Source: Streptomyces sp. NBC_01465 (GTDB lineage Bacteria; Actinomycetota; Actinomycetes; Streptomycetales; Streptomycetaceae). Taken from it: 64,000 nt of DNA. This document shows positions 16,662 to 28,361 of the stretch, piece after piece. The notes under the pieces were generated by a model. It was given only the letters and a program-made list of their open reading frames with translations, was not told the DNA's origin and searched no databases. Numbering within the stretch: the first letter of the stretch is position 1; each line of letters opens with the position of its first letter. The stretch spans positions 3,906,001 through 3,970,000 of the forward strand of contig NZ_CP109467.1 of assembly GCF_036227325.1 (NCBI RefSeq), written 5' to 3'. The position numbers were made by a program, and so were the translations under genes.

Positions 16662-17330
16662 CTAGGACTGCTCCCGCACCCACGGAGTGACCTCCGCCTT
16701 CCCGGTGTTGCCGAGGTCGAGCATCTCGCCGGACTTAACGACCTGGGTGGCGTCGCCGGCCGCCGGGGCGATGAGGAGGTACTCGCCGACGGTGGCGACC
16801 ACGGTCGAGTCGGTCACCGTGTTCCGCCAGATCACCGAGGACTGCGCGGTCTCGCCGGAGCGCAGGGTCACGGGGGCGGGCTTCTTCCCGTACGACGACG
16901 GAGTCGCCTTCGGGGTCACCGGCTTGCGGTCCGCGTCGAGGACGCGCAGGTCCGGATAGCCGTTGAGGGCGAGCGGGCGGCCGCTGCAGTTGGTGAGGGT
17001 GAAGCCCATAGCGCGGAGGCCCATGGCGGCGTCGACCAGGCCGGTCCTGACGACGAGGCCGGGGTGGGCGGAGCAGTCGGTCTTCGTGTCCGGCCGGGCG
17101 AAGGGGGTGGACTTGGGCGTGGCGGGCGGCAGGCTGCCGTAGGGGTTCGGTGACTCCGTCTCGAGCTTCTCGGCCTTCACCGGGGCGGAGGGCCGGGGCA
17201 CTCGGGTCTCCACCGTGGAGACCGGCTCGGGCGACGAGACGCAGCCGGTCGCGGCCACGGCGGTCAGCAGCGCGAGGGCGGCAAGGGCGGGCACGGAGCG
17301 GCGTATCGGAGTCGTCACGCCCCCGATCAT
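16662..17330 (-). CDS. DUF4232 secreted lipoprotein
   Basis: About 222 residues from ATG 17330 (GTG 17318 is an alternative). A signal peptide with lipobox ATGC (Cys near residue 29) is followed by a Pro-rich linker and then a DUF4232-like domain: DCSAHPGLVVRTGLVDAAMGLRA, TLTNCSGRPLALNGYPDL. The two conserved Cys fit a disulphide in this extracellular domain. Its role in actinobacteria is unknown. The gene is divergent from the PA14/FN3 secreted protein, with about 97 bases between starts. Confidence 0.87.
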   Translation of the reverse strand: MIGGVTTPIRRSVPALAALALLTAVAATGCVSSPEPVSTVETRVPRPSAPVKAEKLETESPNPYGSLPPATPKSTPFARPDTKTDCSAHPGLVVRTGLVDAAMGLRAMGFTLTNCSGRPLALNGYPDLRVLDADRKPVTPKATPSSYGKKPAPVTLRSGETAQSSVIWRNTVTDSTVVATVGEYLLIAPAAGDATQVVKSGEMLDLGNTGKAEVTPWVREQS

Positions 17331-17427
17331 CCCATTGCCGCACCCCACCCCCCGTGAAATGATCACCCCCGGCGCTCCCCCCACACCCTGGTGCCACTCA
17401 GACCAGCCTGAGAGCAGCCCACACTCC

Positions 17428-19086
17428 ATGCCCCAGCGTTTCCGCACCGCAGCCCTGCTGACGGCCGGTGTCACCGCCTGCGCCGGTCTCGCGCTGCCCG
17501 TCACCGCGCACGCCGCGACCGTGACCTGCAAGCCGAACTACTTCAAGCGCACCTTCTACGCCAACACCGGCCTCTCCGGCACCCCGAAGAAGACCGACTG
17601 CGACGACGCGATCAACCAGAACTACCGCTCCGCCTCCCCGCTCTCGGGCATCGCGAAGGACAACTTCTCGATGCGCTGGACCGTGACCCGCGACTTCGGC
17701 TCGGGCGGCCCGTTCGCCTTCGCCGCGGAGTCGCAGGACGGGATACGGGTGTACGTCGACAACGTCCGCAAGATCGACCTCTGGAAGAACGTCGCGACGA
17801 CCCAGAAGAAGACGCTCAACCTCACGATCCCCAAGGGCAAGCACACGCTGCGGATCGACTTCGCGGCGTGGACGGGCAACGCGAACGTCAAGTTCTCGTA
17901 CGCGCCCCGGACTTCGGCAACGGTGGACAAGACGGCGCCGCTGACGCCGACCGGGATCAAGGCGGGCTACAGCGCAACGACCCTTAAGTCGACGGTCAGT
18001 TGGGCCAAGAGCCCGGAGATGGACCTCGCGGGCTACCGCGTCTACCGCCGCCTCAAGGGCACGGCCACGTACACGAAGGTCGCCCAGACGACGGCGACTT
18101 CGTACGCGGACACACCGCCCGCCACCGGCCAGGTCTTCTACTACGAGGCCCGCGCCTACGACAAGGCGGGCCGCGAGTCCACGGGCACGGCGGACATGCC
18201 GGTCACGACGGTCGACAGGACCGCACCGGCCCAGGTCACCGGCCTGACGGCGCTGGGAACCACTGCGGGCAACTCCCTCGGCTGGCAGGCCTCTTCGGCG
18301 GACGTCGACCACTACGAGGTGTGGGCCGCACCCGCGGGAGGCCAGGACCCAGACGGACCCGAACTCGTCCTCGGCACGTCCTACACGGATCCCGTCGCCG
18401 ATGCGGGCACGGCCTACACGTACACCGTGCGTGCCGTCGACGCCTCCGCGAACGTGTCTCCCGCCTCGGCGCCGGTGACCGTCGCCCGCCCCGTGGCCTC
18501 GACCACTCCCGCCCCGGCCTCGCTCCGGGGCGAGCCCCTCGACGCGTTCACGGAGCTCAACTGGGCCCCGGCGGACGCTTCGGCCCCGGCGCCCACCGCA
18601 TTCCACATCTACCGCCGCACCGCGCCCACGGGCGCCTGGGCTCTCGTGGGCACAGCCGGGGCATCGGACACGTCGTACGAGGACCGTTCCGCCCCGAAGG
18701 GGAGCGCGTTCTACTTCGTCGCCGCCGTCGACGACGCGGGCACGGAGTCGGCGCCCTCTGCGGCGGCCTCGGTCAGCCGCCTCACTCCGGCCACCGCCAC
18801 CGGGCCGCTCGCACCGCAGCTGACTCTCGTCTCGTCGGGAACCACCCGTTCCCCGATCCAGATCGGGATCAAGCCCGGCGCGGGCGACGAGGGACGGCTG
18901 CTGAGCCACTACACCTGGGACATCTCGGGTGCGTGCGGGGACAGCGGCGCACAGACGACGACTGCCGCCGCGATCTCCTGGACCCCGACCTACAACGGCC
19001 CCTGCGCGGTCACCGTGTTCGCAGTGGACGCATACGGACGCTCCGGCGCCCAGGGCACCTCCCTGGAGTTCATGGTCAACCGCTGA
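17428..19086 (+). CDS. Secreted PA14-like domain and fibronectin type III repeat protein
   Basis: A 552-residue exported protein. A signal peptide (cleavage near AHA-A, about residue 31) is followed by a PA14-like beta domain to about residue 165 (FKRTFYANTGLSG..., DGIRVYVDN, HTLRIDFAAWTGNA). Three or so FN3 modules come next (phrases such as LAGYRVYRRLKG, YEARAYDKAGRES, DHYEVWAA, FHIYRRTAP), and the end is Ig-like with two Cys. PA14 and FN3 modules point to carbohydrate binding outside the cell. No catalytic domain is seen. A strong terminator hairpin follows. Confidence 0.9.
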   Translation: MPQRFRTAALLTAGVTACAGLALPVTAHAATVTCKPNYFKRTFYANTGLSGTPKKTDCDDAINQNYRSASPLSGIAKDNFSMRWTVTRDFGSGGPFAFAAESQDGIRVYVDNVRKIDLWKNVATTQKKTLNLTIPKGKHTLRIDFAAWTGNANVKFSYAPRTSATVDKTAPLTPTGIKAGYSATTLKSTVSWAKSPEMDLAGYRVYRRLKGTATYTKVAQTTATSYADTPPATGQVFYYEARAYDKAGRESTGTADMPVTTVDRTAPAQVTGLTALGTTAGNSLGWQASSADVDHYEVWAAPAGGQDPDGPELVLGTSYTDPVADAGTAYTYTVRAVDASANVSPASAPVTVARPVASTTPAPASLRGEPLDAFTELNWAPADASAPAPTAFHIYRRTAPTGAWALVGTAGASDTSYEDRSAPKGSAFYFVAAVDDAGTESAPSAAASVSRLTPATATGPLAPQLTLVSSGTTRSPIQIGIKPGAGDEGRLLSHYTWDISGACGDSGAQTTTAAAISWTPTYNGPCAVTVFAVDAYGRSGAQGTSLEFMVNR

Positions 19087-19097
19087 CACGCTCGACA

Positions 19098-19143
19098 ACG
19101 TGAAGGGGTCCGGAGGCTGCGCAGCCTCCGGACCCCTTCACGT
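19098..19143. terminator. Perfect 46-bp palindromic bidirectional terminator
   Basis: Two 23-base arms (core GAAGGGGTCCGGAGGC and its complement) meet with no unpaired centre. It lies between the stop of the PA14/FN3 gene at 19086 and the convergent hspR stop at 19160, so it can end transcription from both sides. Confidence 0.85.
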
Positions 19144-19159
19144 CATTCCCTTGCGTCTG

Positions 19160-19615
19160 CTACTCCGGCGACCGCTTGGGCTTCGGCCGCCACACCACCA
19201 GCGCACTGGCCTGCTGCACGTCCTGGTACGGCACCAGATCGCGCCGGTAGGAAGCGTGCACCTGCGCCTCGCGCTGCTGCATCGCCGCCGCCGCGCCGTC
19301 GACCGCCGAAGCCAGCTCGGCGACCCTCGCCTGCAGGGCGGCGACCTGGTTCTCCAGCTCGATGATGCGCTTGATGCCGGCCAGGTTGATGCCCTCGTCC
19401 TGCGACAACGCCTGCACCGTACGGAGCAGTTCGATGTCGCGGGCCGAGTAGCGCCGGCCCCGCCCGGCCGTGCGGTCGGGCGAGACCAGGCCGAGACGGT
19501 CGTACTGGCGGAGGGTCTGCGGGTGCAGACCCGAGAGCTGAGCGGCGACCGAGATGACGTACACCGGTGACTCGTCGGTCAGTTCATAAGGGTTGGTACG
19601 TCGTCGGCCGTCCAT
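19160..19615 (-). CDS. hspR: HspR, MerR-family heat-shock repressor
   Basis: A 151-residue protein. It has a MerR-type HTH (YVISVAAQLSGLHPQTLRQYDRLGLVSP), then the wing segment RGRRYSARDIELLRTVQ, and a coiled coil (IIELENQVAALQARVAELASAV). It represses its own operon by binding HAIR sequences, with DnaK acting as co-repressor. Last gene of dnaK-grpE-dnaJ-hspR, it starts one base after the dnaJ stop. Two HAIR sites lie upstream of dnaK in this window. Confidence 0.97.
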   Translation of the reverse strand: MDGRRRTNPYELTDESPVYVISVAAQLSGLHPQTLRQYDRLGLVSPDRTAGRGRRYSARDIELLRTVQALSQDEGINLAGIKRIIELENQVAALQARVAELASAVDGAAAAMQQREAQVHASYRRDLVPYQDVQQASALVVWRPKPKRSPE

Positions 19616-19616
19616 C

Positions 19617-20804
19617 TCATGCTCCCTTCGCGGCCTCGAACAGCTCCGCCCGCGGATCCTGCTCCGCGGTCGCCTCGCGGTACGACTCCAGCGCCTCGCG
19701 CGCCTTGTCGTCCAGTTCGTGCGGTACGGCGACCTCGACGGTGACCAGCAGGTCCCCGCGGGTGCCGTCCTTGCGTACGGCGCCCTTGCCGCGCGCCCGC
19801 ATGGTCCGCCCGTTCGGCGTGCCCGCCGGGAGTTTCAGCGTGACCGGGGGACCGCCCAGCGTCGGGACCTTGATCTCGCCGCCGAGTGCCGCCTCCGTGA
19901 AGGTGACCGGCACCGTGACGGTGAGGTTGTCGCCCTTGCGGCCGAAGACCGGGTGGGCGTCGACGTGGACGACGACGTACAAGTCGCCCGCCGGGCCGCC
20001 CCGTTCACCCGGGGTGCCCTTGCCGCGCAGCCGGATCCGCTGGGCGTCGGTGACACCCGCGGGGATACGGACCTGCATGGTCCGCGACGACTTGGCGCGG
20101 CCCGAGCCCTTGCAGACGTCGCAGGGGTTCTCGGCGATGAGGCCGCGGCCCTTGCAGTCGACGCACGGGTCGGTCAGCGAGAAGCCGCCGCCGCTGCCCC
20201 GCGAGACCTGGCCCGTACCGACGCAGGTCGGGCACACGCGCGGTGTGCCGTTCTTGTCGCCGGTGCCGGAGCACGCCTTGCAGGGGGCCTGCGAGGACAT
20301 CCGGAGCGGGACCGTGGCCCCGTCCACCGCCTCGGTGAAGCTGAGCGTCACCTCGGACTCGATGTCCTGGCCGCGGCGCGGCTGGACCCGCTGGCCCGTA
20401 CCCGCGCCGCCCCGGTTGAAGAGACCGCCGAACACGTCGCCCAGACCGCCGCCGAAACCGCCGGCGCCCTGGCCCTGTCCGGCCCCGCCCTGGGCGCCTC
20501 CGAAGAGGTCGCCCAGGTCGAAGTTGAAGTTGCCGCCTGCGCCGGGACCGGGGCGGAAGCCGCCGTTGCCGAAGAGAGCACGCGCTTCGTCGTACTCCTT
20601 GCGCTTCTTGGGGTCGCCGAGGATGTCGTTCGCCTCGGAGATCTCCTTGAAGCGCTCTTCCGCTTCGGCGTTGCCCTTGTTGGCGTCCGGGTGGAACTCG
20701 CGGGCGAGCTTCCGGTACGCCTTCTTGATCTCGGCCTCGGTGGCGTCCTTCGGGACGCCGAGAACCTTGTAGTAGTCCTTCTCGACGAAGTCCTTGGTGC
20801 TCAT
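19617..20804 (-). CDS. dnaJ: Chaperone DnaJ (operon copy)
   Basis: A 395-residue type I DnaJ. The J domain (residues ~9-75) contains AYRKLAREFHPDANK, with the HPD triad. A Gly/Phe-rich region follows (~75-150), then four CxxCxGxG zinc motifs (CKACSGTG, CPTCVGTG, CVDCKGRG, CDVCKGSG) and the C-terminal substrate-binding domains. It stimulates DnaK ATPase and delivers substrates. Third gene of the heat-shock operon, with a 48-base gap from grpE and one base to hspR. Confidence 0.98.
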   Translation of the reverse strand: MSTKDFVEKDYYKVLGVPKDATEAEIKKAYRKLAREFHPDANKGNAEAEERFKEISEANDILGDPKKRKEYDEARALFGNGGFRPGPGAGGNFNFDLGDLFGGAQGGAGQGQGAGGFGGGLGDVFGGLFNRGGAGTGQRVQPRRGQDIESEVTLSFTEAVDGATVPLRMSSQAPCKACSGTGDKNGTPRVCPTCVGTGQVSRGSGGGFSLTDPCVDCKGRGLIAENPCDVCKGSGRAKSSRTMQVRIPAGVTDAQRIRLRGKGTPGERGGPAGDLYVVVHVDAHPVFGRKGDNLTVTVPVTFTEAALGGEIKVPTLGGPPVTLKLPAGTPNGRTMRARGKGAVRKDGTRGDLLVTVEVAVPHELDDKAREALESYREATAEQDPRAELFEAAKGA

Positions 20805-20852
20805 CCCCGACGTCCCTCCTTCCGGTCCATCACCGTTTCAACTGCTGTGTTG

Positions 20853-23447
<2,595 letters not shown>

Positions 23448-23452
23448 CAGAG

Positions 23453-23471
23453 CTGAGTCGACCCCACTCAA
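23453..23471. promoter_or_regulatory. HAIR operator 2 (HspR binding site)
   Basis: TGAGT-N7-ACTCA at 23454-23470, with the outer bases less conserved than in operator 1. It lies just upstream of the proposed -35 of dnaK. Confidence 0.8.
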
Positions 23472-23567
23472 CTCTTATTAATCCCTTACGCGCAATGAAG
23501 CGACTCCCGCGCCGCGCCGCAAGCGTTTCGCCCCGTTATGCACCCCTGCTCTCCGTAGCCTGGCGGC

Positions 23568-24413
23568 GTGAAGCCACTCGACACCATCAGAAGAACGCGC
23601 GGCACCGTACGCCTGGCTCCCGGCCTCCAGCAGACGGTCCGCACCGCCGCCCTGCGCGGGCTCGTCCCCCGCCAGGTCTGGAACCGGCTCCACCCCACCG
23701 GCACCTGGACCCTCCACGACCCGGACGGCATCCCGTTCCTCTACCACGCGGCACGCGAGGACCTGATGGCCCGCTGCGTCGTCTGGACGGACCTGCGCCA
23801 CTGGGAGGAGACCACGCAGCCGGTCCTCTTCGAACTGGCCCGCACGGCGCGGGGGTTCCTCGACGTCGGCGCGTTCTCCGGCATCTATACGCTGCTCGCC
23901 TGCCAGGCCAACCCCGAGCTGCGGGTCGTCGCGATGGAGCCCAATCCCCACACGATCGGGATGCTGCGGCGCAACGTGGAGATCAACGGGCTGGGTGACC
24001 GGGTCACCCTGGTCCAGAAGGCCCTGTCGGACGGTCCGGGCCGGGCGCGGCTGGCGATTCCGTACGACACGACCGCGGCCTCCCTCAATGCGGCGACCGT
24101 GCCCGTCCGGTCGGTGGAGGTCGAGGTGAGCACCGCGGACGAGGTCGTCGGCGACCAGCCGATCGACCTGGTCAAGATCGACGTCGAGGGCCTGGAGCCC
24201 GAGGTCCTGCACGGCATGACCCGGACCATCGCCGCCCACCGCCCTGCGATCATCGCCGAATGCCTGGACGCCCCGGCGCTGGAGAGGCTGCGGGCCACGG
24301 CCGACGCTCTGGGCTACCGGACCGTGCAGCACCTGGGCCGCACCGGACTCTCCCCGGCGGGCGAGGGCTTCGTACCGCCGCCGTTCTACGCGAACTTCCT
24401 GCTCACGCCCTGA
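23568..24413 (+). CDS. FkbM-family SAM-dependent methyltransferase (EPS-linked copy 1)
   Basis: A 281-residue protein from GTG 23568. The SAM-binding motif I is GFLDVGAFSGIYTLLA, followed by VVAMEPNP and the FkbM signature DLVKIDVEGLEPEVLHGM. Catalysis would be O-methylation, probably of a sugar hydroxyl on the polysaccharide made by the neighbouring genes. It is closely related to the copy at 31739-32611, sharing segments such as VVWTDLR and the whole motif region. Its tail overlaps the convergent phosphatase gene by 11 bp. Confidence 0.9.
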   Translation: MKPLDTIRRTRGTVRLAPGLQQTVRTAALRGLVPRQVWNRLHPTGTWTLHDPDGIPFLYHAAREDLMARCVVWTDLRHWEETTQPVLFELARTARGFLDVGAFSGIYTLLACQANPELRVVAMEPNPHTIGMLRRNVEINGLGDRVTLVQKALSDGPGRARLAIPYDTTAASLNAATVPVRSVEVEVSTADEVVGDQPIDLVKIDVEGLEPEVLHGMTRTIAAHRPAIIAECLDAPALERLRATADALGYRTVQHLGRTGLSPAGEGFVPPPFYANFLLTP

Positions 24414-24918
24414 GCAGGACGGCGACGTCCGCCGTCAGCCGGTCGAGCTCCTCCGCACAGGCCCGCAGGACGTCGTACGACTGCCCCCACGGATCGGCGA
24501 TCCCGTCCGCCGCAGGCGGCACGGGCGCCACCGCGCCCCGCCGGTCCGCGTCCCCGTCCAGCCGCAGGAACTCCTTCAGCGTGAAGCACCGCCGCAGCGA
24601 ACCGGGCGAGAGCCGGACCGCCGCCTCGCGGTGCTCGCGCTCCATGCCGAGGACGAGATCCGACCCGGCCACCAGCTCGGCGGTCAGCCGCCGCGAGGCG
24701 AACTCCCCGCCCTCCGCGCCCAGTTGACGCAGTACGGAGCGGGTGGCGGGGTCCATCCCCACCCGCCCGTCCGCCTCGGTGCCCGCGCTGCGGACCCGGG
24801 CGGCCGGGAGCTTGGGGGCGAGCAGGCGCTCGGCGAGGACGGAGCGGTGCATATTGCCCGTACAGACGAAGAGGACGGTCAGCTCTCGGTCCGGTTGTTC
24901 AACGCGGTCTTCAGCCAT
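24403..24918 (-). CDS. Low-molecular-weight protein-tyrosine phosphatase (Wzb-like)
   Basis: A 171-residue phosphatase with the P-loop VCTGNMHRS (Cys19, Arg25) and the general-acid loop ADPWGQ near the C-terminus. It would dephosphorylate tyrosines on a Wzc-type regulator, or act as an export-control phosphatase. ATG 24918 lies inside the 3' end of the fucose synthase gene, a 40-bp overlap in the same direction. Together with the Wzz/Wzc-like gene two positions upstream it forms the usual polysaccharide chain-length control unit. Confidence 0.92.
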   Translation of the reverse strand: MAEDRVEQPDRELTVLFVCTGNMHRSVLAERLLAPKLPAARVRSAGTEADGRVGMDPATRSVLRQLGAEGGEFASRRLTAELVAGSDLVLGMEREHREAAVRLSPGSLRRCFTLKEFLRLDGDADRRGAVAPVPPAADGIADPWGQSYDVLRACAEELDRLTADVAVLLRA

Positions 24919-25961
24919 GCGTACGTCTCCTCGATGCCGTCGCGCAGGGAGATCTCCGGCTTCCAGCCGAGAGCGCTGATGCGGGTCACATCGAGCAGTT
25001 TGCGCGGGGTGCCGTCCGGCTTGGTGGTGTCCCAGGTGATGGTCCCGCGATAGCCGACGACCCCGGCGACGAGGCCGGCCAGCTCGCTGAGCGCGAGGTC
25101 CTCGCCGGTGCCGACGTTGACCGGGTCGTCGCCGTCGTAGTGCTCCAGGAGGAAGAGGCAGGCGCGGGCGAGGTCGTCGGTGTGCAGGAACTCGCGGCGC
25201 GGGGTGCCGCTGCCCCAGTGGGTGATCGACCCGGCACCGTTCACCCGTGCCGCGTGGGTGCGGGCGAGCATCGCGGGGAGGACGTGCGAGGTGCGGGGGT
25301 CGAGGTTGTCGTGCGGGCCGTAGAGGTTGGTGGGCATGGCGGAGATGTACGGGAGGCCGTACTGGCGGCGCAGCGCCTGGATGTGCAGGATGCCGGCGAT
25401 CTTGGCGATGGCGTAGGCGTCGTTGGTGGGCTCCAGGGGGCCCGTGAGCAGGGCCGATTCGGGGATCGGCTGGGGGGCGTACTTGGGGTAGATGCAGCTG
25501 GAGCCGAGGAGGAGCAGGCGCTGGACGCCGTACTCGCGGGCCGCGTCCAGGACGTTGAGCTGGATGCGGAGGTTGTCGGAGAGGAAGTCGACGGGCTGGG
25601 CGGCGTTGGCCGCGATGCCGCCGACGCGGGCGGCGGCGAGGATCACGACAGCGGGCCGCTGGGAGGCGTAGAGCGCGCGGACGGCGTCGCGGTCGCGGAG
25701 GTCGAGCTCGGCGGAGGAGCGGAGAAGGAGATCGCCGAAGCCTTCGCGGCGCAGCTCGCGCACGACGGCGGACCCGACAAGGCCCCGGTGGCCGGCGACG
25801 TGGACGCGGGCGGTGCGGTCGAGCCGTCCGGCCGGGCCTCCGCCACAGGGACTCCTGGTCGCGGACCCGACGGGCTCGGGCTCCGGCGCGAGCGCATCGC
25901 GCGCAGGCCCGTCGACGCACGGCCGCCCCAACGGCGGGGGCGTCTGTTCGCTGCCGGTCAC
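24879..25961 (-). CDS. fcl: GDP-L-fucose synthase (NAD-dependent epimerase/reductase)
   Basis: A 360-residue extended SDR. VAGHRGLVGSAV (residues ~55-66) is the Fcl-type nucleotide motif. GSSCIYP and the Tyr183-x3-Lys187 pair in NDAYAIAK supply the active site, and a C-terminal substrate region follows. It converts GDP-4-keto-6-deoxymannose to GDP-L-fucose, completing the route begun by Gmd at 29620. The first ~50 residues are a Pro/Gly-rich extension not usual for the ~310-residue family, so an internal start is possible. GTG 25961 overlaps the preceding stop. Confidence 0.92.
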   Translation of the reverse strand: MTGSEQTPPPLGRPCVDGPARDALAPEPEPVGSATRSPCGGGPAGRLDRTARVHVAGHRGLVGSAVVRELRREGFGDLLLRSSAELDLRDRDAVRALYASQRPAVVILAAARVGGIAANAAQPVDFLSDNLRIQLNVLDAAREYGVQRLLLLGSSCIYPKYAPQPIPESALLTGPLEPTNDAYAIAKIAGILHIQALRRQYGLPYISAMPTNLYGPHDNLDPRTSHVLPAMLARTHAARVNGAGSITHWGSGTPRREFLHTDDLARACLFLLEHYDGDDPVNVGTGEDLALSELAGLVAGVVGYRGTITWDTTKPDGTPRKLLDVTRISALGWKPEISLRDGIEETYAWLKTALNNRTES

Positions 25962-27394
25962 CGCGCCTCCTCCTGCACAGCCTCCGCGCGCGGCCTCGGC
26001 GGGACGGTGAGCTGCTGGTCCGCCGTGGGGTCGCCGTAGCCGTAGCCGTAGCCCGCGCGCTTCGTGAGCGGGGCCATGGAGTAGACCGTGCCCAGCGTGC
26101 GGCCGCCCACCGTGCGCAGTGCTTCCGCCGCTGCTGCCACCCTGTCGCGGGGCGTCTTGCCCGCCCGTACGACCAGGATCGCGCCCTGCGCCAGCGGCGC
26201 CAGGCCCACCGTGTCGGCGACCGGCAGGAGCGGGGCGGTGTCCACGACCACGAGCTCGTAGCGGTCGGCCAGCTCGCGCAGGATCTCGGCCATCCGCGGC
26301 GAGGCCAGCAGTTCCGTGGGGTTGGGCGGGATCGGGCCGCTCGTGAGGACGGCGAGGCGGCCCGCCGCCTGCTGCATGACCTCCTCGATCCGTACCTGGC
26401 CGATCAGCACGCTCGTCAGCCCCGCGTCCTGCACAAGACCGAACGTCCGCGCCACGCACGGCCGCCGCAGGTCCGCGTCGACCAGGCAGACCGAGGTGCC
26501 GGTCTCGGCGAGCGACAGCGCGAGGCCGGTCGCGGTGCTCGTCTTGCCCTCGCCGGGCAGCGAGCTCGTCACGACCACGACCCGGGGCCGGTCGTCGCCC
26601 TGCGCGAACTGCGCGAACTGCAGATTCGTCCGCAGGTGGCGGAAGGCCTCCGCCCGCGCGCCGTGCCCGGCGGCCCCCGCGGTGAGCGGCCGGCCGTCCT
26701 CCTCCTTCTCGTACGGGATCGAGCCGAGCAGCGGGATCCCGGTGAACTCCCCCAGCGCCACAGCCGACTTGAAGGTGGTGTCGAGGATCTCCCTGAGCAG
26801 CGCGAGCCCCGCGCCGAGCAGCAGTCCGGCGAAGAGGCCGGCGCCGAGGTTGAGGCCGGGGCGCGGGCTGACCGGGGTGGTGGGGACGGCGGCGGTCTGG
26901 GTGACGCCGAGTTTCACCGCGGACTTCTCCGCGCCGTCCGGGGTCTCCAGCCGCTCCACCACGTCGGCGAACCGTACGGCCACCGCGTCGGCGGTCTCGG
27001 CGGCCCGGTGCGGGTCGGTGTCGCCGACGGTGATGTCGACGAGGACCGTACCGAGCGGCGCCTCGGCGGTGATCCGGCCCGCGAGCTGCTCCGGTGTGGA
27101 GCCGAGGTGCAGGGCGGCGACGACGGGCGCGGTGACCTGACGGCTCGTCACGATCGCTGCGTACGACTGGACTCGGGCGAGCGAGAAGTTGCTCCCCTGC
27201 TGGAGCTGGGCGGTGTCCGCGTCGCCCCCGCCCGACCGGGCGGAGACGAAGAGCTGGACCTTGGCCTGGTAGACGGGCGTGGTCATGGCGGTGGCGGCCC
27301 AGCCGGCGAAGACGCCGAGCAGGACACAGACGACGACGGCGGGCCAGCTGCGGGCCAGCGCTCGCAGAATGCTCCGGAGTTCCAAGCTGTGCAC
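25958..27394 (-). CDS. Wzz/Wzc-like polysaccharide chain-length regulator with BY-kinase ATPase domain
   Basis: A 478-residue protein. Two membrane spans (about 18-38 and 181-202) flank a Wzz extracellular domain. A CpsD/CapB-type ATPase follows, with Walker A SSLPGEGKTS (Lys284), Walker A' LVDADLRRP and Walker B VVVDTAPLL. The usual C-terminal tyrosine cluster is reduced to GYGYGYGD, so autophosphorylation may be limited. It would set polymer length and export together with the Wzy- and Wzx-like proteins of this locus. It is divergent from the family 2 glycosyltransferase and couples downstream to fcl by GTGA. Confidence 0.93.
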   Translation of the reverse strand: MHSLELRSILRALARSWPAVVVCVLLGVFAGWAATAMTTPVYQAKVQLFVSARSGGGDADTAQLQQGSNFSLARVQSYAAIVTSRQVTAPVVAALHLGSTPEQLAGRITAEAPLGTVLVDITVGDTDPHRAAETADAVAVRFADVVERLETPDGAEKSAVKLGVTQTAAVPTTPVSPRPGLNLGAGLFAGLLLGAGLALLREILDTTFKSAVALGEFTGIPLLGSIPYEKEEDGRPLTAGAAGHGARAEAFRHLRTNLQFAQFAQGDDRPRVVVVTSSLPGEGKTSTATGLALSLAETGTSVCLVDADLRRPCVARTFGLVQDAGLTSVLIGQVRIEEVMQQAAGRLAVLTSGPIPPNPTELLASPRMAEILRELADRYELVVVDTAPLLPVADTVGLAPLAQGAILVVRAGKTPRDRVAAAAEALRTVGGRTLGTVYSMAPLTKRAGYGYGYGDPTADQQLTVPPRPRAEAVQEEAR

Positions 27395-27490
27395 CTCATC
27401 GGGTCGTTCGGGGGAGCGCGCCCGGCCAGGCTAGACACTTATGAGGCATTTGTCCGGCAATGATGAGGTGCTCGAGCCGAGGAGTCCCCC

Positions 27491-28324
27491 GTGGAGCCAC
27501 CCCAGATCGCCGTGCTGATGACCAGCCACAACCGGCGCGAGAAGACCCTGTCCGCGCTCGACGCGCTCGCCGCGCAGCGCGACACCCCCGCGGTCGTACG
27601 CACCCATCTCGTCGACGCGGGCAGCGGCGACGGCACGGCGCGGGCGGTGCGCGCGGCGCACCCCGGTGTCGACGTGATGGAGGTCGGCCCGCACGTCTAC
27701 TGGGGGCACGGGATGCGCCTGGCCAGCCGTAACAGCCGGATGTCGGGCTCCCCGCACTGGGACCACCAGCTCTGGCTCAACGACGACGTGGTGCTCGACG
27801 AGGACGCCCTCGCGGTGCTGCTCGGCGCGGCGGCCGCGGTCGGCGAGGACGCGGTGATCGTGGGCGCGACCCGGGCCCACGGCTCGTCGGTCACCACGTA
27901 CTCGGGCCGCGCCGGCCGCGCGATGGCCCTGGTCGAACCGAGCGGACGGCCCGAGCCCTGCGACACGTACAACGGGAACGTCGTCCTGGTCCCGCGCTCG
28001 GTGCGCGACCGCATCGGCGACATCGACAAAGTCTTCCGCCACGGCATGGGCGACTACGACCACGGCTACCGCGCCCGCCGGGCCGGCATCCCCGCGTATG
28101 TCGCCCCCCGCCACGTCGGCTCCTGCGACCGCAACCCGCCCCTGACGGGCTCCCGCGAACCGGGCATCGGGGTGCGCGAGGCGCTGCGCCGGGTCACGTC
28201 GCAGCGCGAACTGCCGCCCCGCCAGTGGTGGGTGTACTGCGCGCGGCACGCGGGGGTGCGGGCGCCGGTGCTGATGGTCTCGCCGTACGTGAAGACGGCG
28301 GCACGGGCGGCGGTGGGCCGGTGA
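27491..28324 (+). CDS. Family 2 glycosyltransferase
   Basis: A 277-residue GT-A protein from GTG 27491, with GAGGAG upstream. The N-terminus IAVLMTSHNRREKTLSAL and the metal-binding segment LWLNDDVVLD are typical of GT2. The end has GMGDYDHGYRARRAG, corresponding to the acceptor/ED-type motif. It probably adds one sugar of the polysaccharide repeat unit on the cytoplasmic face. First gene of a rightward run that continues with the Wzy-like gene after 37 bases. Confidence 0.9.
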   Translation: MEPPQIAVLMTSHNRREKTLSALDALAAQRDTPAVVRTHLVDAGSGDGTARAVRAAHPGVDVMEVGPHVYWGHGMRLASRNSRMSGSPHWDHQLWLNDDVVLDEDALAVLLGAAAAVGEDAVIVGATRAHGSSVTTYSGRAGRAMALVEPSGRPEPCDTYNGNVVLVPRSVRDRIGDIDKVFRHGMGDYDHGYRARRAGIPAYVAPRHVGSCDRNPPLTGSREPGIGVREALRRVTSQRELPPRQWWVYCARHAGVRAPVLMVSPYVKTAARAAVGR

Positions 28325-28361
28325 CCGGGGGCGCCGCGGTGCCTCAGGCGGCGGTGACCCC

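Noticed and set aside
14331..17153. A 940-codon plus-strand frame
   Set aside because: It spans the reductase, the sugar-binding lipoprotein and the DUF4232 gene in the wrong frame or strand, and its sequence is Arg/Gly-rich without motifs.
25958..27394. Full bacterial tyrosine kinase assignment
   Set aside because: The ATPase motifs are present, but the C-terminal tyrosine cluster is reduced to GYGYGYGD, so only a Wzz/Wzc-like call is made.
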